Assembly: GCA_031364505.1 (NCBI GenBank)
Contig: JANLWK010000047.1
Span: forward strand, 1 to 15,960
Reading direction: 5' to 3'
Source: JANLWK01 sp031364505
Lineage (GTDB): Bacteria > Eisenbacteria > RBG-16-71-46
Length of the DNA stretch: 15,960 bases
Below are positions 1 to 7,234 of the stretch, in pieces. The position numbers and the translations under genes are program-made. The notes under the pieces were generated by a model. The model was given only the letters and a program-made list of their open reading frames with translations. It searched no databases and was not told where the DNA came from. Each line of letters starts with the position of its first letter. Position 1 is the stretch's first letter.

Positions 1-6
1 AGCAGA

Positions 7-39
7 CGGGCGCCCCGCACGTGCAGTGCGGGGCGCCCG
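7..39 (-). terminator. Strong GC hairpin downstream of the large secreted-protein gene
   Basis: A perfect 14-bp stem (7-20 paired with 26-39) closes a 5-base loop (21-25). It begins 40 bases past the stop codon of the minus-strand gene at 79-4560. No T-run follows on the minus strand, so this is either a GC-hairpin terminator or an mRNA-stabilising 3' end. The structure is seen directly; its function is inferred from position. Confidence 0.7.
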
Positions 40-78
40 AGCCGTGTTCAGTATTCGCCGCCGTGATGGCGGGTCCCG

Positions 79-3000
79 TTATTTGAGCAGCGTGATGGTG
101 CGCGTCTTCTGGTAACTCGGCGACACCAACCGGACGAAGTAGATGCCGGCCTTGACGGACGCGCCACGATCGTCGCGTCCATCCCACCGGGCGGTGTAGC
201 GGCCCGCCGCCTTGACGTCGTGCTCGAGCGACTTCACGAGCCGGCCGTCCACGGAGTAGACCGCGAGTTCGACCCGTCCGGACGACGCCAGGCTGTACTG
301 CAGCGTGGCCGACCCGAGTGACGGCGTCGGAATGACCGATTGCAGATCTGTCACCCGAACCGCGGCCTCGATGGCGACCGGGTTCTGGTTCTTGACCTCG
401 ATCTGCTGATTCGCGGTTCCGCGGCCGTCGGCCTTGACGATCGAGATGCCCGGCGAGCCCGATGCGATGGCGCGGAAGCGTACCGTCGCCAACGTGCCGT
501 GGCCCGCGATCGTGTTGCCCGTGCCGAGCATGGCCGCATCCGCGCGGCCCGGGCCCGGCGAGAACACCACGCCGCCGGCGTTCGTCACCAGCTCGCCCGG
601 CAGCATGTCGATGGGCTCGACGACGCGCGCGTTCCAGCCCAGCGCCAGCGACAGCGCCTGCAGGTTGCCGCCCGCGGCGAGATCCACCGCCACGTCGAAC
701 ATGTCACCCGCGTGCACCTCCGCCGGTCCGTTCACCGAGAGCGCATCGACCGCTTCGGTCGTCACACCGACTCGCGCCAGCGCCGACACGGTCGGGGTGT
801 AGTTGAGCGCGAAGAGCACGAGGTCCTCGAAGTTGGTCTTCGAGTCCGTGGTGGGACGGCCGCTCGTGGTGGTGGTCGTCGTCGGCCCGACGTCCAGGTA
901 TTCGAAACCCGCGAGCGCCACGCCGGTGAGGCCGTAGTGCATCCCGAGCAACGAGATGTCGAGGGTACCGACCGAGTTGTCGCCGCTTCCGGGCGTGCCG
1001 TTGCTGACGTCGCCCAGGTGGTAGTTGAGGGTACCGCCCGTCATGCTCGAGACCCCGGACACGTTGCCGCACGCATCCTTCGCGTACGCCACGTAGTACC
1101 AGAAGTCGCGCGACGCCGGCTCGTCCGTCTGCCCGCTCGCCGTCACGGATGTGACCCACGTCCAGCCGGCCGGGGGATAGCTGCCCGGCAGCGTGGGAGC
1201 GGAGCCACCGCCGTCGTCGTACGTCGGATAGGAGCCGAAGCCGCGGCGCCAGACCTCGACCGACGCAGCGCCGGGCGCCGAGAACGTCAGCGTGATCTTC
1301 GTGGTGCCGTCGGTGTCGTTGCCCACCGTGAGCTGGTTGGCGACCAGCCCCGTCACGGCCGCGACCGGGATCTGGACGAAGCTCGACGCGATCGTGTGGT
1401 TCGTCGTCACGTTCGTGAACGTGTAGCTCGCCACCGCGCCCACCGACCCGCCGTCCACGAGGACGTCGGAGATCATGTAGCACGCGTTCGGCGCGATCGT
1501 GAACGACTGGCTGCTGCCGTACGTCACCGGGACGGTGCCGCTCGGCACGATCGTGCCGCCGGGGCCCGCGGAGGCGAAGATCGAGAGCACGTCGATCTCG
1601 AACGTCGCCGTCACCGTCTTGTCCGAATTCATCGTCAGGTTGTAGGGGTTCGTGTTCCCCGTGGCGTCACCGCTCCACGAGACGAAGTGCCAGCCCGGGT
1701 CGCCCGTGGCCGTCAGCTGCACCACCGTGTTCGGGGCGTAGGAGGGCTGGTCCGGCGACTTCGCCACCGAGCCGTTGCCCACCGTGTTCACGGTGAGGAA
1801 GTACGGGAACGCTTCCAGGTCGACATCGTAGGTCGTGCCGGTCTTCAGCGCGATCGAGATGCCGTCCAGGTAGCCGTCGAACGCCGACCAGCCGCTGCCC
1901 GTCTGGAAGCTGACGTACTTGACGCTCTGAGGACCGTAGTTGATCGGCGTCGCGTTGGCTCCCGGTCCCGGGTTGCCCGGCCACGTCGACCACTGGATCG
2001 GCCCGGCCTGGATCTGGCTCAGCGTCGGCTGCGTGTAGAAGCCGAAGTTGCCCGAGTTGTTCGTGTCGTTGAACGTCAGCTGGTCCGCGCCGGTCGTCGA
2101 CCATTGCTGCCACGTGTCGAGCACCGGCGTGTACGGCTGGCTCGTCTTGAGATAGGGCTCGGCGGTGAGGCGCTGCTCGTAGAAGCCGTGCGCGCTGCCC
2201 GCCGTGTAGAGGTAAAGGGCGAAGTCCGTCGGCATCACGTTCGCGTGGTTGCGCGTGTGGTACGTGATGGCCTGGATGTCGTTCACCGTGAACGACGCGC
2301 CGGCCAGGTCGAACGACGGCACGATGTACAGCTCGGCCTTGGCACTCGGGTAGACCTCGTGCCACGAGCCCTGACCGACGTACTGCTGCGCCGTCGACAC
2401 GCCCGTGGACGACGCCGTCGCGCGGTTGCGGTCCAGCACCACGTTCACGTGCGCGTTGGGCGCGAACGTCGCCGTGATCGACTTGTTGCCCGTCATGATC
2501 ACGGTCAGCGGGTTCGTGTTGCCCGACGCGTCACCGCTCCAGCCGGTGAAGTGCCAGTCCAGGTCCGCGACCGCCGTCAGCGTCACCGTCACCGTCGTCC
2601 CGCAGCCGTACGCCGGCTGGTCGGGCGACTTGGTCACCGTGCCGTTGCCCACGATCGTCGTGGTCAACGTCGCCGAGCTCACACCACCCGCCGACAGCGG
2701 CACGTCGCGCGTGTCGACCGAGTTCGACAGGATGTTGCCCGACACGGCGATGTCGCACGAGGTCGGCGAGTTGCCGCGGCCGAAGTACTGGTCGGCCACG
2801 TTGCTCTGGTCGCCGTCGCCGGGGTACGGCAGGTGCCCCGCCTGGCGCTGGATACCGACGTCGCACCCACTCACCGTGTTGCCGGTGACCGAATGGTTCG
2901 TGCCCTCGGCCACGATGCCGAAGCCCTCGCTCACGCTCGGCTGCGTGTAGCCCGAGACGATGTTGTTGCGGATCACCGCGCCGTTCGGGATGTTCACGTT

Positions 3001-4560
3001 CCCGGCCAGCACGCCACGGCGGAACGCCGCGATGCCCATGATGTCGCGTGCGTCCCCGATCGGCGTGGTACGCGACACCGTGTTGTTCTCGACGACGACG
3101 CGGCCGGGTCCCGCGACCGCACCCGAACCATTCGGGTTCTTGACCTCGATCCCGAAACGGCCGTTGTTCGTCAGCGTGTTGAGCTGGATGACGTTCTCAC
3201 CCGGCCCTTCGAGCCCCACGACGCCGATGCCGTTGTCGCCGTTGTCGTGGATGTTGTTGTTCGCCAGGGTGACCCCCGACGCGGTGCCGTCCTGCAGCTC
3301 GATGCCGCAGCAGTTGTTGTTGTAGACGTCGCAGTTCGTGATGGAGATGTTCTGCTTGAGGCCGTTCCACACCACGATGCCGCGCGCGGCGCCGAACGCG
3401 TTGGTGTGCCCGGACACGTCCAGGTTGTCGAGCGTGATCCCGTTCACCGGGCCGTTGGCGTAGAAGCCGCAGCCGCCGACGTTGTCCTTGAGCGTCACGT
3501 TCTGGACCGTCAGGCCGCTGTTGCCGCCGACGCCGTAGATGCCGGCGTACGAGTTCGGCGCGTTTCCGGCGTACTTGCGGACGGTGAGGTCCTTGATCGT
3601 CACGTTCGTGAGGCCCGTGTTGATCACGATGCCGCTACCGACACCCGGCAGCCCGGTGCCGTCGAGGATCGTCGACGCCTCACCGGCGCCGAGGATCGAC
3701 AGCGACTTGGTCATCGTGACGCGCTCGTTGTACGTCCCCGCCGACACGGCAATCACGTTCCCGTCGACCGTGAGAGGATCGGCGATCGCGCCCTGGATCG
3801 TCGGGTAGCCGATCGCGGTCGAGACATTCGTGACCGGATAAGTGTCGATGGAAAGCGACCAGCCACTCGAAATACTACCGATGTCGCCGACGCCGCGATC
3901 GATGGCGTACAAGTTCCACGTGCCGTTGGGCGAAGCCTGATTGAATGCCGCCAGCGACGTGGTCACCGGCCGGGCCGACGGCCCGGGGGCCGGATACGCC
4001 TGATTGGCCGGCGTGCAGTCGGAGTACCAGGCGCAAATGTCGCCATCCGTCGGGTGGTACGTGCCGCTCACGACCGGGCTGCCGAGTCCAAGCATCGGCG
4101 GGCCGGCGTCGTCGAAGGTGAGCGTGAAACTCCCAGGGGGCTGCACACCACCGTTGACGGCAGTCAACACCAGCGACTGGCCCGTGGGCGAGACGAGCAC
4201 CACGTCCACGTCGCCAAAGAACGTGTGGTTGATGTCACTCAATGTGACCGTAACTTTGGAGGTCAGCCCCACCAGCCCCGCGACAGCGATCGTCGAAGGA
4301 TACGGGGTCGCGACTCCCACGGTATTGATGTCGCCGAAGCCGGTCGCATCGGGGATGGTGATCGCCGCCGGATTGCTGAAGGATGTGCTGGTCGCACTCA
4401 GCGGCAGCCGCCGGCCGGCCGGAGTCGGATTCGGCGAAGGCTGTGGCGGGTTCATCGAGCGAGCGAACGCGGGCGATGCAATGGTCGCAATCGCCAGCGC
4501 TACGAGCGCCACCTTTCCTAGCGCGGCGCACTGCGAAAGAAATTCTGGCTTACTGGGCAT
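79..4560 (-). CDS. Large secreted modular protein: P-domain-like, beta-helix, InlB-type repeats, dockerin-like, cohesin-like, C-terminal sorting module
   Basis: 1493 residues. A Sec-type signal peptide occupies about 1-34 (hydrophobic core, then SPAFA before the likely cleavage). Residues about 60-240 resemble a proprotein-convertase P-domain (GDVDVVLVSPTG; NGTWNLYAIDRGVGDIGSI). About 245-625 is Asn/Gly-rich right-handed parallel beta-helix (NNNIHDNGDNGIGV; VSGNILSNS), usual in polysaccharide-active or adhesive proteins. InlB/Listeria-Bacteroides-type repeats lie at about 632-699 and 921-987, with a divergent third at about 990-1065. Residues 700-920 are unassigned. A fibronectin-like stretch (1067-1178) is followed by a dockerin-like calcium-binding pair (1180-1258, ending NFEDLVLFALNY), a cohesin-like domain (1275-1400), and a FlgD-like Ig module (1415-1493) ending KTRTITLLK. 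The last module resembles C-terminal signals for type IX-like export. The start is fixed by an SD sequence 5 bases upstream and the signal peptide directly after it. I expect a cell-surface or released adhesin or carbohydrate-binding protein; no catalytic residues were recognised, so the enzymatic role is unknown. Confidence 0.85.
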   Translation of the reverse strand: MPSKPEFLSQCAALGKVALVALAIATIASPAFARSMNPPQPSPNPTPAGRRLPLSATSTSFSNPAAITIPDATGFGDINTVGVATPYPSTIAVAGLVGLTSKVTVTLSDINHTFFGDVDVVLVSPTGQSLVLTAVNGGVQPPGSFTLTFDDAGPPMLGLGSPVVSGTYHPTDGDICAWYSDCTPANQAYPAPGPSARPVTTSLAAFNQASPNGTWNLYAIDRGVGDIGSISSGWSLSIDTYPVTNVSTAIGYPTIQGAIADPLTVDGNVIAVSAGTYNERVTMTKSLSILGAGEASTILDGTGLPGVGSGIVINTGLTNVTIKDLTVRKYAGNAPNSYAGIYGVGGNSGLTVQNVTLKDNVGGCGFYANGPVNGITLDNLDVSGHTNAFGAARGIVVWNGLKQNISITNCDVYNNNCCGIELQDGTASGVTLANNNIHDNGDNGIGVVGLEGPGENVIQLNTLTNNGRFGIEVKNPNGSGAVAGPGRVVVENNTVSRTTPIGDARDIMGIAAFRRGVLAGNVNIPNGAVIRNNIVSGYTQPSVSEGFGIVAEGTNHSVTGNTVSGCDVGIQRQAGHLPYPGDGDQSNVADQYFGRGNSPTSCDIAVSGNILSNSVDTRDVPLSAGGVSSATLTTTIVGNGTVTKSPDQPAYGCGTTVTVTLTAVADLDWHFTGWSGDASGNTNPLTVIMTGNKSITATFAPNAHVNVVLDRNRATASSTGVSTAQQYVGQGSWHEVYPSAKAELYIVPSFDLAGASFTVNDIQAITYHTRNHANVMPTDFALYLYTAGSAHGFYEQRLTAEPYLKTSQPYTPVLDTWQQWSTTGADQLTFNDTNNSGNFGFYTQPTLSQIQAGPIQWSTWPGNPGPGANATPINYGPQSVKYVSFQTGSGWSAFDGYLDGISIALKTGTTYDVDLEAFPYFLTVNTVGNGSVAKSPDQPSYAPNTVVQLTATGDPGWHFVSWSGDATGNTNPYNLTMNSDKTVTATFEIDVLSIFASAGPGGTIVPSGTVPVTYGSSQSFTIAPNACYMISDVLVDGGSVGAVASYTFTNVTTNHTIASSFVQIPVAAVTGLVANQLTVGNDTDGTTKITLTFSAPGAASVEVWRRGFGSYPTYDDGGGSAPTLPGSYPPAGWTWVTSVTASGQTDEPASRDFWYYVAYAKDACGNVSGVSSMTGGTLNYHLGDVSNGTPGSGDNSVGTLDISLLGMHYGLTGVALAGFEYLDVGPTTTTTTSGRPTTDSKTNFEDLVLFALNYTPTVSALARVGVTTEAVDALSVNGPAEVHAGDMFDVAVDLAAGGNLQALSLALGWNARVVEPIDMLPGELVTNAGGVVFSPGPGRADAAMLGTGNTIAGHGTLATVRFRAIASGSPGISIVKADGRGTANQQIEVKNQNPVAIEAAVRVTDLQSVIPTPSLGSATLQYSLASSGRVELAVYSVDGRLVKSLEHDVKAAGRYTARWDGRDDRGASVKAGIYFVRLVSPSYQKTRTITLLK
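1600..1800 (-). repeat. InlB/Listeria-Bacteroides-type repeat, copy 2 within the large secreted protein
   Basis: This encodes residues 921-987 of the 79-4560 product. Landmarks are VGNGSVAKSPDQPSY, then WHFVSWSGDATGNTNP, then KTVTATF. The order G-N-G, K-S-P-D-Q-P, W-S-G-D-A and T-A-T-F matches copy 1 at 2464-2667. Such repeats form small beta-grasp-like surface modules. Confidence 0.75.
2464..2667 (-). repeat. InlB/Listeria-Bacteroides-type repeat, copy 1 within the large secreted protein
   Basis: This encodes residues 632-699. Landmarks are VGNGTVTKSPDQPAY, then WHFTGWSGDASGNTNP, then KSITATF. It shares its core with copy 2 about 290 residues later. The roughly 220 residues between the copies are an unrelated, unassigned domain. 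Confidence 0.75.
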
Positions 4561-5051
4561 GACGGCCCCTCCGAGAGGAATACGGCCTTATCTGGCGCCG
4601 ATCGGGGGCGCGGCCGAAGCCGGAACCCACGAACGAGCGGCCAGCGGCGCTTCGGCACCCGGGGAATCGAGTCGTGAAATGCCTCGGGTCCGGCTTTGCG
4701 CTCGCCGAGGGACGATTCACCCCGACGAATCGGCCAGCCTTCCTCGCGAAGTGGGCGCGAGCAAGCTGCAGCCGACCGGTGGAGACCCGGCCAGCTGCGA
4801 ACGCGCGAACGCCTCGCGGGGCGAGGCATCGTGGTTCGCAAGACACGATCAAGGGAGCGTACGTCGATCAGCTGCGCAATTAGCGCCGCCACCGTGATAA
4901 TGTCCACCGGCGGGCCTGACAATTCAAGTACAAAACGCTCATTCGTCGGGCGAGTAAGGAAGTACGCGGGGCCCTCCTTTCTCGCCGCGGTGATCGTGGC
5001 GGGTTTGGCCATATCAAACCGTCGGTGCTGGCACGGCAGTCCGCATGACAT
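4561..5051. other. 491-bp divergent intergenic region with inverted repeats, no convincing gene
   Basis: The region separates the minus-strand secreted-protein gene from the plus-strand trmO-like gene, so it should hold both promoters; no clear -35/-10 pair was found. It contains an 8-bp inverted repeat (4613-4620 with 4649-4656) and a two-part hairpin. In the latter, TGCGAAC at 4796-4802 pairs with 4834-4840, and GCCTCGC at 4811-4817 pairs with 4821-4827. Frames open through this stretch on both strands lack a Shine-Dalgarno site, family resemblance and the strong third-position GC of the neighbouring genes. The 5' end of the trmO-like gene may begin in the last 40 bases in another frame. 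Confidence 0.5.
4566..4572 (-). promoter_or_regulatory. Shine-Dalgarno site for the large secreted protein
   Basis: On the minus strand this reads GGAGGGG, 5 bases before the ATG at 4560. It supports this ATG as the start, in agreement with the signal peptide that follows at once. Confidence 0.7.
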
Positions 5052-5471
5052 TTGGACAGATGCCGCAGCGAGATTCCGAAGGGACCGGGGGCGCGGCATG
5101 ACGCCGAGGGGAGCCTGGACCTCGAGCCCGAGCTCGAAGCGGGGCTCATGGACATCGAAGGCTTCTCGCATCTCTACGTGATCTGGGTGTTCGATCGCGC
5201 GGAGCGCGGCGACCTCATCGCGCATCCGCCGGTCGACGACCGGCCGCACGGCGTGTTCGCGACGCGCTCGCCGCGGCGGCCGAACGCGCTCGGGCTCACC
5301 GTCGTGCGCCTGCTGGCGCGCGAGGGACCGAGGCTCCGCGTACGCGGGCTCGACATGCTCGACGGCACGCCGTTCCTCGACCTCAAGCCGTATCTCTCCA
5401 GCATTCCGCCCGAGGAACTGAAGCGCGGCTGGCTCGACGAGGTCGAGACCCGCTCGCGAGAGCAGTCCTGA
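5052..5471 (+). CDS. trmO: TrmO/TsaA-family tRNA (N6-threonylcarbamoyl-A37) methyltransferase, irregular 5' end
   Basis: TrmO uses SAM to methylate N6 of t6A37 in ANN-decoding tRNAs. The 139-residue reading shows the family core: SEIPKGPGARHDAEGSL, MDIEGFSHLYVIWVFDRAE, HGVFATRSPRRPNALGLTVV, then LDMLDGTPFLDLKPYLSS. The beta-barrel's usual first strand (an Ile-Gly...His/Arg-Ser-Pro motif before SEIPK) is absent from this frame. A TGA lies just upstream at 5046-5048, the only early start is TTG at 5052, and there is no Shine-Dalgarno site. In another frame, 5032-5067 reads HGSPHDIWTDAA, which could be the missing N-terminus joined by a one-base deletion. The gene may therefore be frameshifted near its start. 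Its stop codon directly abuts that of the converging arsenate reductase gene. Family assignment is firm; integrity is not. Confidence 0.75.
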   Translation: MDRCRSEIPKGPGARHDAEGSLDLEPELEAGLMDIEGFSHLYVIWVFDRAERGDLIAHPPVDDRPHGVFATRSPRRPNALGLTVVRLLAREGPRLRVRGLDMLDGTPFLDLKPYLSSIPPEELKRGWLDEVETRSREQS

Positions 5472-5899
5472 TCAGCCCTCGGTAGCTTCTCCCACCCGCG
5501 TCGCCTCGGCCACGAGGTCGTTCACCAGCGCCTCGATCCGGTCGCGAACGGCGCGGAAGCCGTCGTCATCGAGGAGCTTCGGGTCGGGGAGGTCCCAGTC
5601 GAGGCGATGGTGCCTGGGCACGTGGGGACAGGCGTCGCCGCAGCCCATGGTGACGATCCAGTCCCAGCAGATGGCGGGCAGGTCGTCGAGTCCCTTGGAA
5701 TGCTGGGACGCGAGGTCGATGCCCTTCTCCTTCATGAACTGGATCGCGCGCGGGTTGATCTGGCCGGAGGGGCGAGAGCCCGCGCCGTGAGCGACCACCC
5801 GGTCGCGCCCCCGGCGCTTCGCGCGAATGCCTCGGCCATCTGGGAGCGATTCGAGTTCTCGATGCAGACGAAGAGCAGGTGGGCTGGCGTCTGGGGCAT
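5472..5899 (-). pseudogene. arsC: Arsenate reductase, low-molecular-weight phosphatase type, with a one-base frameshift
   Basis: Thioredoxin-coupled ArsC reduces arsenate to arsenite using one catalytic and two relay cysteines. The N-terminus (ATG at 5899) reads LLFVCIENSNRSQMAEAFAR, which is the P-loop with its catalytic Cys and CxxNxxRS-like signature. The rest lies in another frame (5472-5798): VAHGAGSRPSGQINPRA, then CWDWIVTMGCGDACP with the relay cysteines, then LDWDLPDP. The frames meet at a run of five G on the minus strand (5808-5812). Adding one G restores ARSAGGRDRVVAHGAG and an uninterrupted protein of 142 residues, normal for the family. As written, the product would be dead. It lies 38 bases after the histidine kinase gene on the same strand with no strong Shine-Dalgarno site of its own, so it is probably cotranscribed. 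No ArsR, ArsB or Acr3 gene is nearby. A sequencing error in the homopolymer is as likely as a true mutation. Confidence 0.85.
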
Positions 5900-5937
5900 G
5901 CGTACGCTCGTGGCCGATTCAGCCGACGACTTCGGAC

Positions 5938-7041
5938 TTATCGGGCGGTGTTCGGAATCGTGAAGTGGAACGCGCTGCCTTTGCCGATTTCGCTTTCCAC
6001 CCAGATCATTCCGCCATGGGCGTCGATGATACACCGCGCGATGTAGAGCCCAAGCCCGAGGCCGCGGCGGTCCTCGTGGCCCGCCCGGGAGAACCGCTCG
6101 AAGATCGTCTCGATGTCGTCGGGAGCGATGCCACGACCGCTGTCGCGCACCGTGAACTCCAGTCCGTCCGTGGTGGAGGCCAGGCGAAGCGCGATCGTCC
6201 CGCCCGCCTCCGTGAATTTCAAGGCGTTGTCGACCAGGTTGGACAGCACCTGGAGGACTCGATCGTGGTCGAACGTCGCGAGGACGCTCCGTCGCGGGGC
6301 CTCGCTCGTCATCATGATCTTGCGTGACGTCGCAGTGCCCTGAAACGCGTCCATCGTCTCGGTCAACAACGGCGTCGCGTCCTCCTGCGAAGCGTCCACG
6401 TTGAGCTTGCCCAGTTCCATGCTCACAACGTCGATCAAGTCTCCGATGAGCCGGTTCATCTGCCCGATGCATCGCCGGATGCGCCGGGCTTCCGCCTGCA
6501 TGCGCTCTCCGGCGGGGCCCTCGGCCGGCATCATCATCAAGAGATCCGTGCTCGTTGCGATGACGGCGAGGATGCCGCGCACGTCGTGGCTCACCATCGC
6601 CAGAAAGTCATCTCGGGAGGCGACGGCGCGGTCGGCGTGTTCCCGCTCCGTCGACAGTCGCTCGTCGGTTTCCTCGCGCTCGAGCCTGAGGAGTTGCGCG
6701 ATGGCGCGCCTCTGCTCGGCGCGCTCCCGCAGCATCCGATCGTCGGCGACCGTGCGTTCCTCGGTCACCACCTCGTCCGCGGACGCTCGGGCATCGCGCA
6801 AGGCCGCGGCGGCCTTCGCGGGGCGATCGGTCTCACGAGTCGTCGCGTCCGCCGTCTGACGTGCGTCCTCGAGCAAATCATCGGCTCGCTCGCGCTCCAA
6901 TTCGACGACGTGATCCGCGCTCTTCTCGATGGCCGAAGTGCGCTTCGCGAGCTGCTCGTCCGTCTTCTCGCGCTCCTCGCGAAGGCTGGTGTCGGTCTCG
7001 ATGCGCTGGGGCACAGCTTCTGCCGATTCCTTCGAGTCCAT
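5938..7041 (-). CDS. Soluble sensor histidine kinase with long N-terminal coiled coil
   Basis: 367 residues with the ATG at 7041, chosen because GGAGGTGAG stands directly upstream; a longer frame up to 7134 has no such site. Residues about 1-140 are highly charged and coiled-coil-like, with related segments such as REEREKTDEQLAKR and EREETDERLSTERE. There is no transmembrane segment or recognisable PAS/GAF domain. The HisKA H-box is FLAMVSHDVRGIL, with the phosphoacceptor His at about 152. The HATPase_c domain has the N-box (LSNLVDNALKF, about 266-276), G1 (DSGRGIAP, about 300) and G2 (RRGLGLGLYIA, about 325). All catalytic boxes are present, so it should autophosphorylate. No response regulator is adjacent; it is an orphan kinase, followed by the arsenate reductase gene. 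The input signal is unknown. Confidence 0.85.
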   Translation of the reverse strand: MDSKESAEAVPQRIETDTSLREEREKTDEQLAKRTSAIEKSADHVVELERERADDLLEDARQTADATTRETDRPAKAAAALRDARASADEVVTEERTVADDRMLRERAEQRRAIAQLLRLEREETDERLSTEREHADRAVASRDDFLAMVSHDVRGILAVIATSTDLLMMMPAEGPAGERMQAEARRIRRCIGQMNRLIGDLIDVVSMELGKLNVDASQEDATPLLTETMDAFQGTATSRKIMMTSEAPRRSVLATFDHDRVLQVLSNLVDNALKFTEAGGTIALRLASTTDGLEFTVRDSGRGIAPDDIETIFERFSRAGHEDRRGLGLGLYIARCIIDAHGGMIWVESEIGKGSAFHFTIPNTAR

Positions 7042-7050
7042 CTCACCTCC
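7042..7050 (-). promoter_or_regulatory. Shine-Dalgarno site deciding the histidine kinase start
   Basis: On the minus strand this reads GGAGGTGAG, with the GGAGG core 4 bases from the ATG at 7041. It is the reason the start is placed here and not at an upstream in-frame codon. Confidence 0.75.
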
Positions 7051-7091
7051 TGGAAGGCACCGGTGGGTATCCGAAGCCGGCCGTGCCGAGT

Positions 7092-7118
7092 GACACACTT
7101 CACCCTCTTGAAGTGGTC
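7092..7118. promoter_or_regulatory. Hairpin / dyad in the histidine kinase leader
   Basis: CACTTCA (7096-7102) pairs with TGAAGTG (7109-7115) across a 6-base loop. GAC/GTC (7092-7094 with 7116-7118) extends the stem to 10 bp with one bulged A at 7095. It lies 51-77 bases upstream of the kinase ATG. It could be an operator dyad or a leader hairpin; function is inferred only from position. Confidence 0.35.
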
Positions 7119-7202
7119 CAATGCGCCTCCCCACCGTCTCATAGCCGGGGCCGAGCCATGTCTCCAGCTTGTGACGTTTCGCGAGCCGGGGTGCCCGGCG
7201 GA

Positions 7203-7225
7203 GGCGAAATCAGCGGGCTTTCGCC
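7203..7225 (-). terminator. Possible weak terminator after the acetyltransferase gene
   Basis: GGCGAAA (7203-7209) and TTTCGCC (7219-7225) form a 7-bp stem with a 9-base loop, starting 10 bases past the acetyltransferase stop. No T-run follows on the minus strand, so transcription may read on toward the kinase gene. Confidence 0.35.
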
Positions 7226-7234
7226 GCCCCTCGG

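Noticed and set aside
340..4521. A 1393-codon open frame on the plus strand, antisense to the large secreted protein
   Set aside because: It is Arg/His/Val-rich without domains, signal peptide or ribosome site, as expected for the complement of a GC-rich gene with few stop codons. The minus frame shows clear domains throughout.
4916..4944. CTGACA at 4916-4921 as a -35 element for the trmO-like gene
   Set aside because: The sequence 17 bases later (TCATTC) does not resemble a -10 box, and promoter consensus in this lineage is unknown.
4518..5249. A 243-codon minus-strand open frame spanning the divergent region and the trmO start
   Set aside because: No family resemblance, no Shine-Dalgarno site, mixed third-position GC, and it overlaps two better-supported genes at its ends.
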